Assembly (NCBI GenBank): GCA_028293625.1 | Contig: JAQGOL010000001.1 | Span: 1 to 57,835, forward strand | Source of the DNA: Chthoniobacteraceae bacterium | GTDB taxonomy: Bacteria > Verrucomicrobiota > Verrucomicrobiia > Chthoniobacterales > Chthoniobacteraceae | Direction: 5' to 3' | DNA length: 57,835 nucleotides | Shown: one piece after another, positions 43,901 through 53,060 of the stretch | Layout: each line of letters begins with the position of its first letter | How positions within the stretch are numbered: the stretch's first letter is position 1 | Made by a program: the position numbers and the translations under genes | Notes under the pieces: model-generated | Seen by the model: the letters and a program-made list of their open reading frames with translations, nothing else | What the model was told of the DNA's origin: nothing | Database searches by the model: none

Positions 43901-46900
43901 GTTGCGCACTGCGTCCGGTATGAATGGAAATGTCGCCGCTGCCGGTACGGATAACCTGAAAGCGGTTTGCCAGCGCAGGTGCCGTGAGGGCTCCTTCGCC
44001 CGGTGCATTGTTGCTGCCGTTGCTGTCGGACGAATTTGAGCCGTTGTTTTTGCCTAGTTGCAGGAAGCCTGCGGAAGCATTCAGGCTGGACGGCGCCACG
44101 GTTTGTCCAAAATCCGCGGCAGTCATATCCGCCCCGGAGGTCAGGCGGTAAGACCAGGACTGCGTATTGATAGGAAGTGCCGCGTTTTGAGAGAGTAACT
44201 GAGCGTTGTAAGCGCTCGTTGCAAAGCCATCACTGAGCGTATTGAAGAAAGTCAGGTTGCCGGAGGCCCGCATTGTCAACACCCCCGGCGCGCTTTTCGA
44301 CCCGAATCGGAAAGTGGAAAGATTCCAGTCGCTGGCAGCCGTCGAACCGGCAGCCCCCAGCACAAGATCGCCACTGCGGTTAATAATCTCAGCTCCCGGG
44401 GCGAGCACCGTTACCGTCCCAAGATCCGGATTGGCTGCCAGAAGCCGCTGAAGTATCGCCCCATCTCCGCCCGTAGCTGCTCCGGGCGCTCCAAGAAAGG
44501 CGCGTCCATTGTTCTGAATACTCAATTGCAGGGCACTCCCGATTGTCCCGTCGGATCCGGTCAAATCATAGATTCGGTACCCTTCAACAAGAATGCTTGA
44601 GGCGCCTAGGACCGTGCCATTGATGGGAGCCACAAGCAGATCTGTGGAGCTCACGTTTTGTGGAGCGCGAAGGTGAAGCTTGCCGCCAAACTCTCCCTGA
44701 TAGGCGCTGCTGCCGGGCGTGAGGGCATCGCCCGCGATGAGCGATGCAACCGAAAGATCAAGCGTTGAGCCCGTCTGGATGTCGACGCTTCCCGCTCCTG
44801 CAATGCCGTTCCTTTGCGTCCCTGCCTCAAGGGTGATGGTTCCGCCTTTTCCTGCGCTGCTGAAATCATGGCCGGCAACTGTCAGGCGTGCGTCTTTTTT
44901 AAGGATGACGCTTCCGTTTGCCGCCAACGAAATTGCACCGCCCGTCTGACCCGACGCGTCGAGTTCTCCTGTGACTGCAATGGAGCCTTGATCAGCGGAG
45001 AGTATGAACGTGTGGGACCGGATCGTGCCGTCAATCGTTACGTCTCCGGTTCGGACACGGATTGTCTGGCTTTCATCGAGGGAAGCCATTGCAAGGGATT
45101 CAGCGAGGGAGGCCGTTGAAGGCAACACCGCTGTATCGAGCTCAAAGCTGCCATTTTTTCCGTTTAATCCACCTTTTCCTAGTAAAGTTCCGGCCGAGAG
45201 GAACGCCCCGTTAGCGGTGGAAACAACAAGGCTGCCCGCGTCCCCGCCTCCGGGGTGAGCTGCGATATTTAGGATGGATGTGTCGCTCAACCTGACATCT
45301 CCGTGATCGGCAATCAGCTGAATCTCGCCCGCATTGGTGTATTTGAGGACGTCATAAAAACTAAGCGCTGATCCGCGAACGTTCAGTTCCCCTGTTACAT
45401 TGAGGTTGCCGGCCGTCGCCCGGATTGACAGGGATCCGCTCGGCAGGCTGATATCGGTGTCCGCGTTTACTTCAGTACCGGTTAATGCAAGCGTGGAACC
45501 GAGTCCGCCAGGGATGCCTGCACCCGGAGCATCCGCTTTCAGACTTAAGACACCGCCCGCCGTCAAGGAACGATCAGCCCCTGCAGCTCCCGTGAGCATC
45601 GGCGTGAAGAGAGTGAGCGCGGCCTGCGTGGAAAGCCCGCCATTTCCAGTTCCAATCACTCCTTTTGAAGCGCTTAGAATGACTTCAGAATACCGATTGA
45701 GCGCCACCTGATTTGCTCCGAGGTAAAGCGACTGGGAGTTGAAGGAAAGTGTGCCGGAAGGAGCCGTGGTGGCATTGGAACCCAATGCCTTGGATGAATT
45801 ACTTAAAAAAATCGTTCTGGCGTTAAATCCGGCCACTCCGTTTTGCTGATTGAATCCTCGGATCTCCCCCGCGCTCAATGAAAGCTTTGCCAGGCTGCCA
45901 TTGCCGACCTGGCCCGTGCCGTAAACATCAAGGGTCGAATAGCTCAACAGGGAAAGAGAACGTGCTGACTGGAGATTCCGGAAAGGATTGCCGGCCAGGA
46001 CCAGGCCCGGCTCATTGAGCAGTTCGCCTGGATTTTCCAACTGCAAACTAATCCGGCCGCTGTTGATCGAATAGGCGCGGGCAGCCAGAGTCGCCGATGG
46101 ATCAAGGCTCATGAGAGCTGTCGAATCAAGCGTCAGGCTTTGTCCGGAGATTTGAGCGCCGGCTTCGACAACCAACGACGGTGAGGTGGAAGGAGTAACA
46201 GTCCGCACAATCGTTGCGGAGACGTCTTCCGAGACGCGCAGCAATGCGCCGTCACCGCTTATCAGGAGTGTTTCGGCGGGCGACGAAAGTGCACCACTCG
46301 ATTTTACCTGTGCCCCGGCCGCCAATGTCAGCTTGTTCTTTGAAGCCAGGATCAAATCGGGCGCGGCGAGGGGAGTGCCGGCATTGTCAACAGTGATACC
46401 AGCGCTTTGGACCGATACCGTGGTTCCGATCGCGCTTTGGGTTCGCCGGCCGCCTATTAAGAGGCTCTCGGCACCAAAGCTGTTTAAAGTGGAAGCGTCG
46501 AGGGAGACCACATTGGCCGCGCCATTGGAGCTGTGATTGGAAATGACGATTTCAAGCGGAGTATCGATGTCAATCCAGGCGCCGCGGCCCCCGGAGATGG
46601 ATTGTGATGCAACGGTGCCCAGGAGGTTCATTGAGTGGGTCGCCTGGAAAAGCAGATAGCCCGAATCCGTTGGAAGGCGGGGGAGTTCCACATTCAAATC
46701 GCGCGCGCTTTCCTTTAAGAAAGTGCCGGCCAAATACTCATCATACTGCGCCCGCGCCCGAACCACTTTACCTCCAGCAACTTCAAACCTTGTCGCGGTA
46801 GTCGGCACGGCCCGCGAATTATTAAGATCATTAAACCGGTAACCAGAGACAAGGCTCGAGCCATCGGGTAACTCGATCGTTCCCGCCGGGATGCCGCTTT

Positions 46901-49900
46901 TCGGAGTCACAAGAACCGCGCCCGGAATCAGCGCGTATCTGGCGGGAAGTAACGTATAAAATCCGGATGGCAATGATTCACTTGCCCCGAGGTAAATGCG
47001 GTCCCCGGCGCTGAGCTTCCCATTGATATAACCCTGGTCCGCACCAGCGATCAGGTTGGCCGCCTGCAGCGAGGTATTGTAAGGAGCGTAAGGCGAGAAG
47101 TTCGAAGAATAATCGGGAATCACTGCGAAGCTCTGAGCGGAGGCAAGAATATCGGTTTGCCCTCCGTTGCCTGCCACCCAGCGATACGCAAGCAGATCGC
47201 CTCCGCCCCGGATGTCGACGAAAGCGCCATTTTCCATCAACAAATTGCCGCCCGAGAACTTGATGCTTTTTTCAGGCAACCCGCCGGCCGTGATATTAAC
47301 GCCGCGCGGATCAATCCATGAGTTTCCATCCAGACTCAGCCCGTAAGGAACAAGGATTCCGAGGCCGGTGACCGGGTCGATGGCAGAGACTGAAGTAATG
47401 CTGCCGGTGCCTAGCGACACCGTAGCGGTTCTCGGAAATGCCAGCTTATCGCCGGTTAACAAATCGACAGGAGCGTTTCCTGAACCATCCCAGCCAAGTG
47501 TAATTGTCCCGAAAGGTGCGCGGAGCACGCCATTTTGTTTGATGGTTGATGCGTAAAGCGCCAAGGAGCCGCCGGCTGAAAGCGGAACAATGCTCCGGCT
47601 GGTTCCTTCGACAGTGATGGAACCGCGCTTGATTAGATCGTCGTTTGTATAGTCATACGCCACGAGGTTGAACTCAGCCGCTGTGGTGGGATAGATCTGG
47701 CTGGCTCGCAATGTGAGTTTGCCGGCGATGTCAAAGGTGCCATTGCCGCGAATATCGCCGTTGCCAGCGGAGATGGTGGCGCGGCCTATATTCTGTAACG
47801 AGATAGTCCCAAGGTCGACCAGATCGGCAGTAACAATCAGGCTGCCCGCGCCGTGTGTAGGAGCAAAGGTGACGGGATTAAATGGGCTCGTTTTGTCTTC
47901 CGGGCGAAGAGGCGATTGAAACGGAATTCCAAGAGTCACATAAGGCGCACTCAGCCGCACAATGGAATCGGCAAAAAGCACTCCGCCATCGGCAATTTTT
48001 AGCGTGCTCCGAGCGTCGATGTTAACCGGCCCTGTGAACTCAACGACCCCCGCAAGTGAAAGCGAATCAAACCCGCCCTCTTCAAATGTGTCCGCGGCGA
48101 AATAACCACGGCCGATTACAGGTGCCCCATGGGCGCTTGTTAAAGCTTCCCCGACCTTGCCGGGATGACTCGGAAGCGGCACGCGGCTACTCGTGCGGTT
48201 TTGGGAGACAACAAGCGTGGAATCATACGGGAATGCAGTAACTCCCGGCGCATAGAATCGCCCCGAAGAAATGCTCAGATTTCCGCCCATGGCCGTTGGA
48301 CCGCCCGCGTTGCCTTCGAGCGTCGCTTCTGAAAAGAGCATTTGCCCGCCACCAAGGAGAATTGTGCCGCCATCGCTATCAAGTCGGGTCGGAACCGTGC
48401 GCAGGCTGAATAGCTGGGCGGTGATTCCGCTATTGGTCGGGATTTGGAATTGATCGACTGGTTGGATTACGAGTGGCGAAAGATCGAGCGTGCCAGTCGT
48501 GCCGGAAACATCCAGACGGGCGCCTGAAGAAGCCACCAGGTTTCCCGTCACAGAAATAATTCCTCCGGGCAACACGGAGCCGGTCTTTCGGCCAAAAGGA
48601 TCAGGAGTCAGCAGGGTGGTTCCGGTGGCGGATAACACACTTGTCGAGCCGATATAGACTGTAGTCACCGCGCGATTCTTATCCTCGAACAGGGCGCCTG
48701 AGTTGGTTCCACCACTGATTGAAATCATGCCGGCAGGCGCATCGATCGAACCGAGGATGCTCACTGTATTACCGCTCAGGGAAACAGTGGACTGAGGGTC
48801 TACGCGAATTAGTGAATCTTTCCCAAGCTCTATGTCGCCACGAACGGCAATTCCCCCCGTGAAGGCGTCTCTGACACCCGGGGCTGTAAGTTCAATGCTG
48901 ACGGGTGTCCGCTGTCCGACCCCTTTTGGGACAACTTTCAGAGCAAGCCCGGTGGAGGAATTCCGAATTGCGACAAGACTTTCGGCAGTTGGCTCCAAAA
49001 CCGTCCCTTCTGCCAAAAGAACGGCTGGAATAAACTCGTCAGGTATCCCTGTGGAGGCGCCCAGTCCGGACAAGGTGAAGTGTCTGAATCCGCCCTGATT
49101 AAAGAAGCCGGGCTGAAGGAGCAAAGTCCCGGGACGAGCCGAGCTGCCGCCTATCTGTGCAAGCGGGGCCTGGATGGCAAGGGTGCCGCCTTTGCTTCCT
49201 GAAAAACCGCGCAACTCGGACTCCAAAGTAAGCGTCCCACCCAACACAGAGGCCAGTGTGAAATCCTGCCCGGTTTTGATCGAAATGCTGCCACCGTCTC
49301 CATAAGTCGTCGCGTTTCGGGCTGTTAATGCAACTCCGCCGGATACATCCATCACACTCCCTTTGGCAAGGTTGGCTGTAAATGCGGCAACGTTGATAAC
49401 TCCTCCCTTGGGCGCAATCGGCATTATACCTTGAGTGCGCGATTCGGGGCGATCATCGGTTAAAAGTCCTGCTGTGCTAAGCAAGGCACCGTTCGAGAGA
49501 GTAAATATGCCGCGGACAGGATTCGCCACCGGAGTTTGTGGCACGGTCGATTCGGCAATGATTGCTGCCCGATTGGGCGAAATATTGAGCGTGGTAAAGG
49601 AAAGGGTTCCCGCCGGTGAAACCACGCTTCCATCAATCTGGATGTTTGCGGCTGCGAATGAAATCGCTCCTCCGGCCACGGTCTCCAATTTGGTTTCCTT
49701 CGGAACGATGATAGTTCCTTCTTCGTTCCTGATCATCAGTGAACCGAATCCGTTCTTTGTTAAGAGTTCGGGGGAAAGATAGACTGTTGAGCGCCTCTTT
49801 TCATCCAACTCCAAAGGATCGTTATTGGAATCAAGCGCAAAGCCTGCCGGCGCGCTTCGCCCGTTGCCCGAAGCAAACAGAATCTTGAGCGCGTCAGGAA

Positions 49901-52409
49901 AAGTGGTGAGGTAGTTAGGCGATACAGGGTCCTGTGCCCGGAATGAAAGACTTAGGGATGCCGCCTTCGGAAGCGCACTTGAAACCTGCGTGTCACGCGA
50001 TTGTAACGGTCCTGTAACATTCTTCCCAAGCAAACTGCCGTCCAGCACCATCGCGGGAGCGGTGATCGAGATATGGCCTGCGTCGGCTCCCTGGATATAT
50101 GCCTCTTGAAAATGTTCGCCAGTCGGTGCAAGCGGGAGAGAATAGGTTTCAGTGACTCCCCATTTAGGATGCGTGACGGAGGAAGTGCCGGTGAAAATTC
50201 CGCTATAAACCCTGTCGGGAGTTGCATCGGCAATGTCTACAAGGCGGCCTTCGCTAAAAAGCCGCGTCGTGCGCACAATTCCTCCCTCATATTGAATCCA
50301 ACCGCCTGAAACATCGAGTAGAGAGCCTTTTTGAAGGACTACGGAACTTCCGGCCGTGATTGAGAGCGAGCCGCCCACCGTGGTTAACTGGCCAACTCCA
50401 CGTTCCACCAATCCAAGATACCCGGTCACATCGCCAAGCGGCGTTCCAATCCACTGGCGGCCCTCGAAAGTTCCCCTTCTGCGCAGATCCACGGTCAGGG
50501 TTGGTCCGCGGAGAATTCCGTCGCGTTGAAGCGGTGATGGGGCAAGTTCCGCTCCACGAAGTTGAAGTGAGAGAAGGTTCTGGGATAGCGGCGCGGAAAC
50601 GCCCGTGCTGCCCGCTAAATTGATGAACGCACCGGATTCAAGATAAACCTGTCCGCCAGAAGAGATGAAGGTCGATGCCGGTTGTGGCGTTTCGACAAAA
50701 CTCCACTTGCCCGCCTGCAACGTAACATTGGCATTTGGAGCGAGCATCATCGCGTCGGTATCGAAATGAATATTGTGCCCCTGAATGTGAACAGCGGAGC
50801 GAAGCGCGAGTTCGGTTCCTACGGTTGTTGCTGAATTCCATGTCTCCGGGAGAGTGCTGATGACGCTTCCTTCTCCCAGCTCCACGTTGCCGGCCGATTG
50901 AAAAAGAAATGGCGCGCCGGTCGTAGGATCAGCGGCATTGTAACGTGTATTATAGATCGCGTCGTAGTTTGCCGCGAGATCGATCCGGCCATTGAGCGAC
51001 ACGGAGGTCGTGCTGTCGATTGCGCCCGATTGATTGACTACTTTTCCAGAAATGGAAACCCCGGCTCGTTCAGCCCTGATAAGGCCCGAGTTGGTTGCCA
51101 CGCCGCTTCCTTGATCGACATGACCGACATAGACGTCAAGACCGCGCAGGCTCGGATCTTTGCTATCGTGGGCAACAAGCCCGACCTGTCGTCCGGCGGC
51201 AAGAATTGTTTGGCCTTCCGGAGTCGAGATCGTTCCGGCGTTGTTAACATTGGGGCCGACCAGGGCGATCTTTCCATTGCCGTTTCCGGTCGTCGATGAG
51301 GTCGACAAAACAGCGCCTTTTTGAACCGTCACGGCTCCGCCAAGCAGGGTATATGTCACGCTGACAGATTCATTCCCGATTTTAGCCAGCGCACCCTCGC
51401 TAAAAGTGGCGGTCGTCTTTCCACTGCCATCTTTGCCCAGTGTGTAGTCAACGCCGGCTGCCAATCGAGTGGAGCTTCCGCCGGGCGGCACATAGCTGAA
51501 TACAGGCGCGGTTTCCGCCGCTACTTTCTGACTCAGTGTGTAAGCGGAAGCCGTTGCGCTGACTTTGAAAGCCGGATCGGTTACACGCGACGAAAAAAGA
51601 AATGGCGCGTTGGAAGTTGTATTGAGGAGACCTTGGCGGATTAACGTCTCATTGATAGGAAGGGAGGAAGCTACCAGACTGTGCGTGTTGACCTGCGAAC
51701 TGCCTCCGAAAATAATGCCATTTTGGTTAATTATATAAACCTGTCCACCTGCCTCGATGGCACCGAGGATCTGTGAAGGAACGCCCGTGGGATCATTAAC
51801 TCGATTAAAGGCAATCCATTGATCCTGGCTGGCGCCGCCCTTGCTCTGGTCAAACTTTAACGTCGTCTCTTTCCCGATATTAAACGTTTTCCACGATAGC
51901 AGCGCCTGCTGGCTGGTTTGCTTGATCGTGACGGTTGTCTTTCCCCCGGCAACATTCTCTTTTGGCAGAGTGGCGCCCTGCCAGAGTTTAATATCCTCGC
52001 CCGGGCCGGGTTTAGCCAGATTCACCGGCACACCAGGCGCCACCTGAAGGCCGCCTGGCACCAGCCCATTTGGCACATTGGGTAGAGGCCGGCCCGGCTG
52101 ACCGAGGTTGTTGGGACCGCTTCGCGCCAGGTTGCGCGCGGCAGTCTGCATCGCCTGCACCGCCTGTACCGCCTGGGTTGTACGCGAGAGTGCATCCTTC
52201 GCGCTTGCGCGTGCGCGAGCACTGCCGGCGTCGCTTATACTCCCGGCTCCACGGCCGCCATGCGGCGCTCCCATCGGCGTGCCACCCCGCAAAATATCGC
52301 CGCCTTTTGCCGTTGCAAGCGTCGCCGCAAGCGTGAATGAGACGCCAAATGCCGCGGCGATTTGATAGAAATTCGACGCGTTGTTGGATCGGTGGGAAAT
52401 TTTTTTCAC
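40980..52409 (-). CDS. Giant filamentous haemagglutinin-type exoprotein (TpsA-like, DUF3739-like C terminus)
   Basis: A single frame encodes 3,809 residues. A signal segment (about 15-36, IAAAFGVSFTLAATLATA) is followed by an Ala/Arg/Gly-rich stretch (37-135) and the two-partner-secretion domain (about 136-260) with ALLSWKTFNIG, WIAFNRVNDPTG and INQNGIIFGG (229-236), the NPNGI-like motif. The body is a long beta-helix-like array. The region about 3400-3740 (GGNISIFTPGGSL, GDVDLIAPKGTIDAGDAGIR) matches my memory of DUF3739. The C terminus ends in acidic DEDDEERRKIEAALR with no barrel, so it cannot self-transport. It starts at GTG 52409, overlapping the upstream TGA (GTGA). No TpsB gene is seen. 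Probable surface adhesin or fibre. Confidence 0.9.
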   Translation of the reverse strand: MKKISHRSNNASNFYQIAAAFGVSFTLAATLATAKGGDILRGGTPMGAPHGGRGAGSISDAGSARARASAKDALSRTTQAVQAVQAMQTAARNLARSGPNNLGQPGRPLPNVPNGLVPGGLQVAPGVPVNLAKPGPGEDIKLWQGATLPKENVAGGKTTVTIKQTSQQALLSWKTFNIGKETTLKFDQSKGGASQDQWIAFNRVNDPTGVPSQILGAIEAGGQVYIINQNGIIFGGSSQVNTHSLVASSLPINETLIRQGLLNTTSNAPFLFSSRVTDPAFKVSATASAYTLSQKVAAETAPVFSYVPPGGSSTRLAAGVDYTLGKDGSGKTTATFSEGALAKIGNESVSVTYTLLGGAVTVQKGAVLSTSSTTGNGNGKIALVGPNVNNAGTISTPEGQTILAAGRQVGLVAHDSKDPSLRGLDVYVGHVDQGSGVATNSGLIRAERAGVSISGKVVNQSGAIDSTTSVSLNGRIDLAANYDAIYNTRYNAADPTTGAPFLFQSAGNVELGEGSVISTLPETWNSATTVGTELALRSAVHIQGHNIHFDTDAMMLAPNANVTLQAGKWSFVETPQPASTFISSGGQVYLESGAFINLAGSTGVSAPLSQNLLSLQLRGAELAPSPLQRDGILRGPTLTVDLRRRGTFEGRQWIGTPLGDVTGYLGLVERGVGQLTTVGGSLSITAGSSVVLQKGSLLDVSGGWIQYEGGIVRTTRLFSEGRLVDIADATPDRVYSGIFTGTSSVTHPKWGVTETYSLPLAPTGEHFQEAYIQGADAGHISITAPAMVLDGSLLGKNVTGPLQSRDTQVSSALPKAASLSLSFRAQDPVSPNYLTTFPDALKILFASGNGRSAPAGFALDSNNDPLELDEKRRSTVYLSPELLTKNGFGSLMIRNEEGTIIVPKETKLETVAGGAISFAAANIQIDGSVVSPAGTLSFTTLNISPNRAAIIAESTVPQTPVANPVRGIFTLSNGALLSTAGLLTDDRPESRTQGIMPIAPKGGVINVAAFTANLAKGSVMDVSGGVALTARNATTYGDGGSISIKTGQDFTLASVLGGTLTLESELRGFSGSKGGTLAIQAPLAQIGGSSARPGTLLLQPGFFNQGGFRHFTLSGLGASTGIPDEFIPAVLLAEGTVLEPTAESLVAIRNSSTGLALKVVPKGVGQRTPVSIELTAPGVRDAFTGGIAVRGDIELGKDSLIRVDPQSTVSLSGNTVSILGSIDAPAGMISISGGTNSGALFEDKNRAVTTVYIGSTSVLSATGTTLLTPDPFGRKTGSVLPGGIISVTGNLVASSGARLDVSGTTGTLDLSPLVIQPVDQFQIPTNSGITAQLFSLRTVPTRLDSDGGTILLGGGQMLFSEATLEGNAGGPTAMGGNLSISSGRFYAPGVTAFPYDSTLVVSQNRTSSRVPLPSHPGKVGEALTSAHGAPVIGRGYFAADTFEEGGFDSLSLAGVVEFTGPVNIDARSTLKIADGGVLFADSIVRLSAPYVTLGIPFQSPLRPEDKTSPFNPVTFAPTHGAGSLIVTADLVDLGTISLQNIGRATISAGNGDIRGNGTFDIAGKLTLRASQIYPTTAAEFNLVAYDYTNDDLIKRGSITVEGTSRSIVPLSAGGSLALYASTIKQNGVLRAPFGTITLGWDGSGNAPVDLLTGDKLAFPRTATVSLGTGSITSVSAIDPVTGLGILVPYGLSLDGNSWIDPRGVNITAGGLPEKSIKFSGGNLLMENGAFVDIRGGGDLLAYRWVAGNGGQTDILASAQSFAVIPDYSSNFSPYAPYNTSLQAANLIAGADQGYINGKLSAGDRIYLGASESLPSGFYTLLPARYALIPGAVLVTPKSGIPAGTIELPDGSSLVSGYRFNDLNNSRAVPTTATRFEVAGGKVVRARAQYDEYLAGTFLKESARDLNVELPRLPTDSGYLLFQATHSMNLLGTVASQSISGGRGAWIDIDTPLEIVISNHSSNGAANVVSLDASTLNSFGAESLLIGGRRTQSAIGTTVSVQSAGITVDNAGTPLAAPDLILASKNKLTLAAGAQVKSSGALSSPAETLLISGDGALLRVSEDVSATIVRTVTPSTSPSLVVEAGAQISGQSLTLDSTALMSLDPSATLAARAYSINSGRISLQLENPGELLNEPGLVLAGNPFRNLQSARSLSLLSYSTLDVYGTGQVGNGSLAKLSLSAGEIRGFNQQNGVAGFNARTIFLSNSSKALGSNATTAPSGTLSFNSQSLYLGANQVALNRYSEVILSASKGVIGTGNGGLSTQAALTLFTPMLTGAAGADRSLTAGGVLSLKADAPGAGIPGGLGSTLALTGTEVNADTDISLPSGSLSIRATAGNLNVTGELNVRGSALSFYDVLKYTNAGEIQLIADHGDVRLSDTSILNIAAHPGGGDAGSLVVSTANGAFLSAGTLLGKGGLNGKNGSFELDTAVLPSTASLAESLAMASLDESQTIRVRTGDVTIDGTIRSHTFILSADQGSIAVTGELDASGQTGGAISLAANGSVILKKDARLTVAGHDFSSAGKGGTITLEAGTQRNGIAGAGSVDIQTGSTLDLSVASLIAGDALTPGSSAYQGEFGGKLHLRAPQNVSSTDLLVAPINGTVLGASSILVEGYRIYDLTGSDGTIGSALQLSIQNNGRAFLGAPGAATGGDGAILQRLLAANPDLGTVTVLAPGAEIINRSGDLVLGAAGSTAASDWNLSTFRFGSKSAPGVLTMRASGNLTFFNTLSDGFATSAYNAQLLSQNAALPINTQSWSYRLTSGADMTAADFGQTVAPSSLNASAGFLQLGKNNGSNSSDSNGSNNAPGEGALTAPALANRFQVIRTGSGDISIHTGRSAQLLNQFASIYTAGTRVSNPTLDGTFDVPILNQTGGNVTLGSPQQTTANAVVQYSMAGGDVSITARQDIEHLTRNADNLLVPDSQRELPTNWLYRRGFVDPTTGEFGAGRFGGIASTTWWVDFSNFFQGVGALGGGNVTMIAGQNISNVDGVIPTNARMAKGLPNAGNLLELGGGDLTVRAGNNIDAGVYYVERGHGTLAAGKEITTNATRSPSLTNLSSSNTLDPHTWLPTTLFLGKGGFDVTSRGALTLGPVANAFLLPEGINNTFWFKTTFSTYSPDSFVNISSLGGAVTIRQGATLPASGAGTAVSLLQTWIEKQLLLTLNPESASFYQPWLRLNENSVDPFATAVALMPPTLRATAFSGDINLVGNLTLSPAPLGTMDLLASGAINGLQANGSVSLASGLTTSWGAARINISDANPDAIPGIASPYAYQTVVGISLGQARQTGIDYLDFIDQLFLESGGTLGTALQTKQALHSPGLLHLNDSAPIHFYTDTGDISGLTLFAPKASRLFAGQDILDVALYIQNTDENEPSIVSASRDLLPYNANSPARVAANRTGNTPNLDSGPLAGDIQISGSGTLQVLAGRNIDLGTGLNSDDGTGVGITSIGNARNPYLGSQGANIVIGAGIGQANGLASSSLDFDGFISEFLESPEGTRYLDEVQGGMFDSLPENERDRIALEAFYLFLRDAGRNFATSGNYESGLAAIQSLFGGAGHNGDILTRARDIRTRSGGNISIFTPGGSLTLAETTIGNPLSPPGIVTESGGNISIFADADVNIGIGRIFTLRGGNEIIWSSQGGIAAGASAKTVQSAPPTRVLIDPQSAAVQTDLAGLATGGGIGVLATIQGVTPGDVDLIAPKGTIDAGDAGIRVSGNLNVAAVQLLNADNIQVAGASAGTPAASAVAVPSLGGLISPSSSVAANSTVAEEAAKKARTQANPEEELPSIITVEVLGYGGGSGTSDEDDEERRKIEAALR

Positions 52410-53041
52410 GGCTTGATCTTCTGGTCGGCGAGCTTGTCGCCGTACTCCTGAATAAGGTTCTGGAGCTTGACGCGGGTGATGCCTGTAAACGGTTCGCGCG
52501 CGATGATCGCTTCGCCAAGGCCAAACTTCTCATACCGGCTCAGTATTTCGCTGCCGGTCTTATATAATGCGATGTTCTTGGTGCGTTGATCAGCCACGAT
52601 CCGATCAAGCACGATCACACGCGCGGCCAGCTTCGCACGCTCGGCTTCTTTTACTCCGCCAACCTCCACGGCTTTCTTAAAGTCCGCCTGCGATTTCTCC
52701 AGGCTCGCGCCCGTTTGCAGCAGATCGCTTTCTAGCTTCGCAACACGCGCCGTCAGCGTGGTGATTGATTTGTCGGAGGCGGCGCGCTCGGCCACGCTTT
52801 GTTTATTAATAAGGTCCACCTGCGCTTCAAGCGCCTTGATCTTCTCCTCGCTCTCCAGCTTCGCGGCCTGCAGCGTGGCGCGCTCGGCATCGGCGCTGCG
52901 CAGTTGCAAGGTGGTGGCGCGCAGCGCCTCGCGCAGTTTGGCCTCGGCGGCGCCGGGCTGTTCGGCGCACTGGGCGAGCCGCGGTGTCGCGGCGATTAAA
53001 AGCAGCGATGCGAGCGCGGGCAGTAGTAGGAAGCGGGACAT
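52406..53041 (-). CDS. Periplasmic coiled-coil protein
   Basis: From ATG 53041 (MSRFLLLPALASLLLIAATP) there is a signal peptide, probably cleaved near QCA-EQ, then about 130 residues of heptad-rich coiled coil (residues 30-155) and a short C-terminal domain (about 165-211, TGSEILSRYEKFGLGEAII). The frame from 53149 overlaps the porin gene and begins with Ser/Thr-rich noise, so it is rejected. It is 19 bp after the porin gene and translationally coupled to the giant haemagglutinin by a 4-bp overlap, which suggests a chaperone or spacer for it. I know no named family. Confidence 0.75.
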   Translation of the reverse strand: MSRFLLLPALASLLLIAATPRLAQCAEQPGAAEAKLREALRATTLQLRSADAERATLQAAKLESEEKIKALEAQVDLINKQSVAERAASDKSITTLTARVAKLESDLLQTGASLEKSQADFKKAVEVGGVKEAERAKLAARVIVLDRIVADQRTKNIALYKTGSEILSRYEKFGLGEAIIAREPFTGITRVKLQNLIQEYGDKLADQKIKP

Positions 53042-53060
53042 AGAAGAAGAAGTGGAAAGG

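Noticed and set aside
40980-52409. Autotransporter (type V) reading of the giant protein
   Set aside because: The C terminus is acidic and helical, with no beta-barrel strands or terminal aromatic residue, so it cannot translocate itself.
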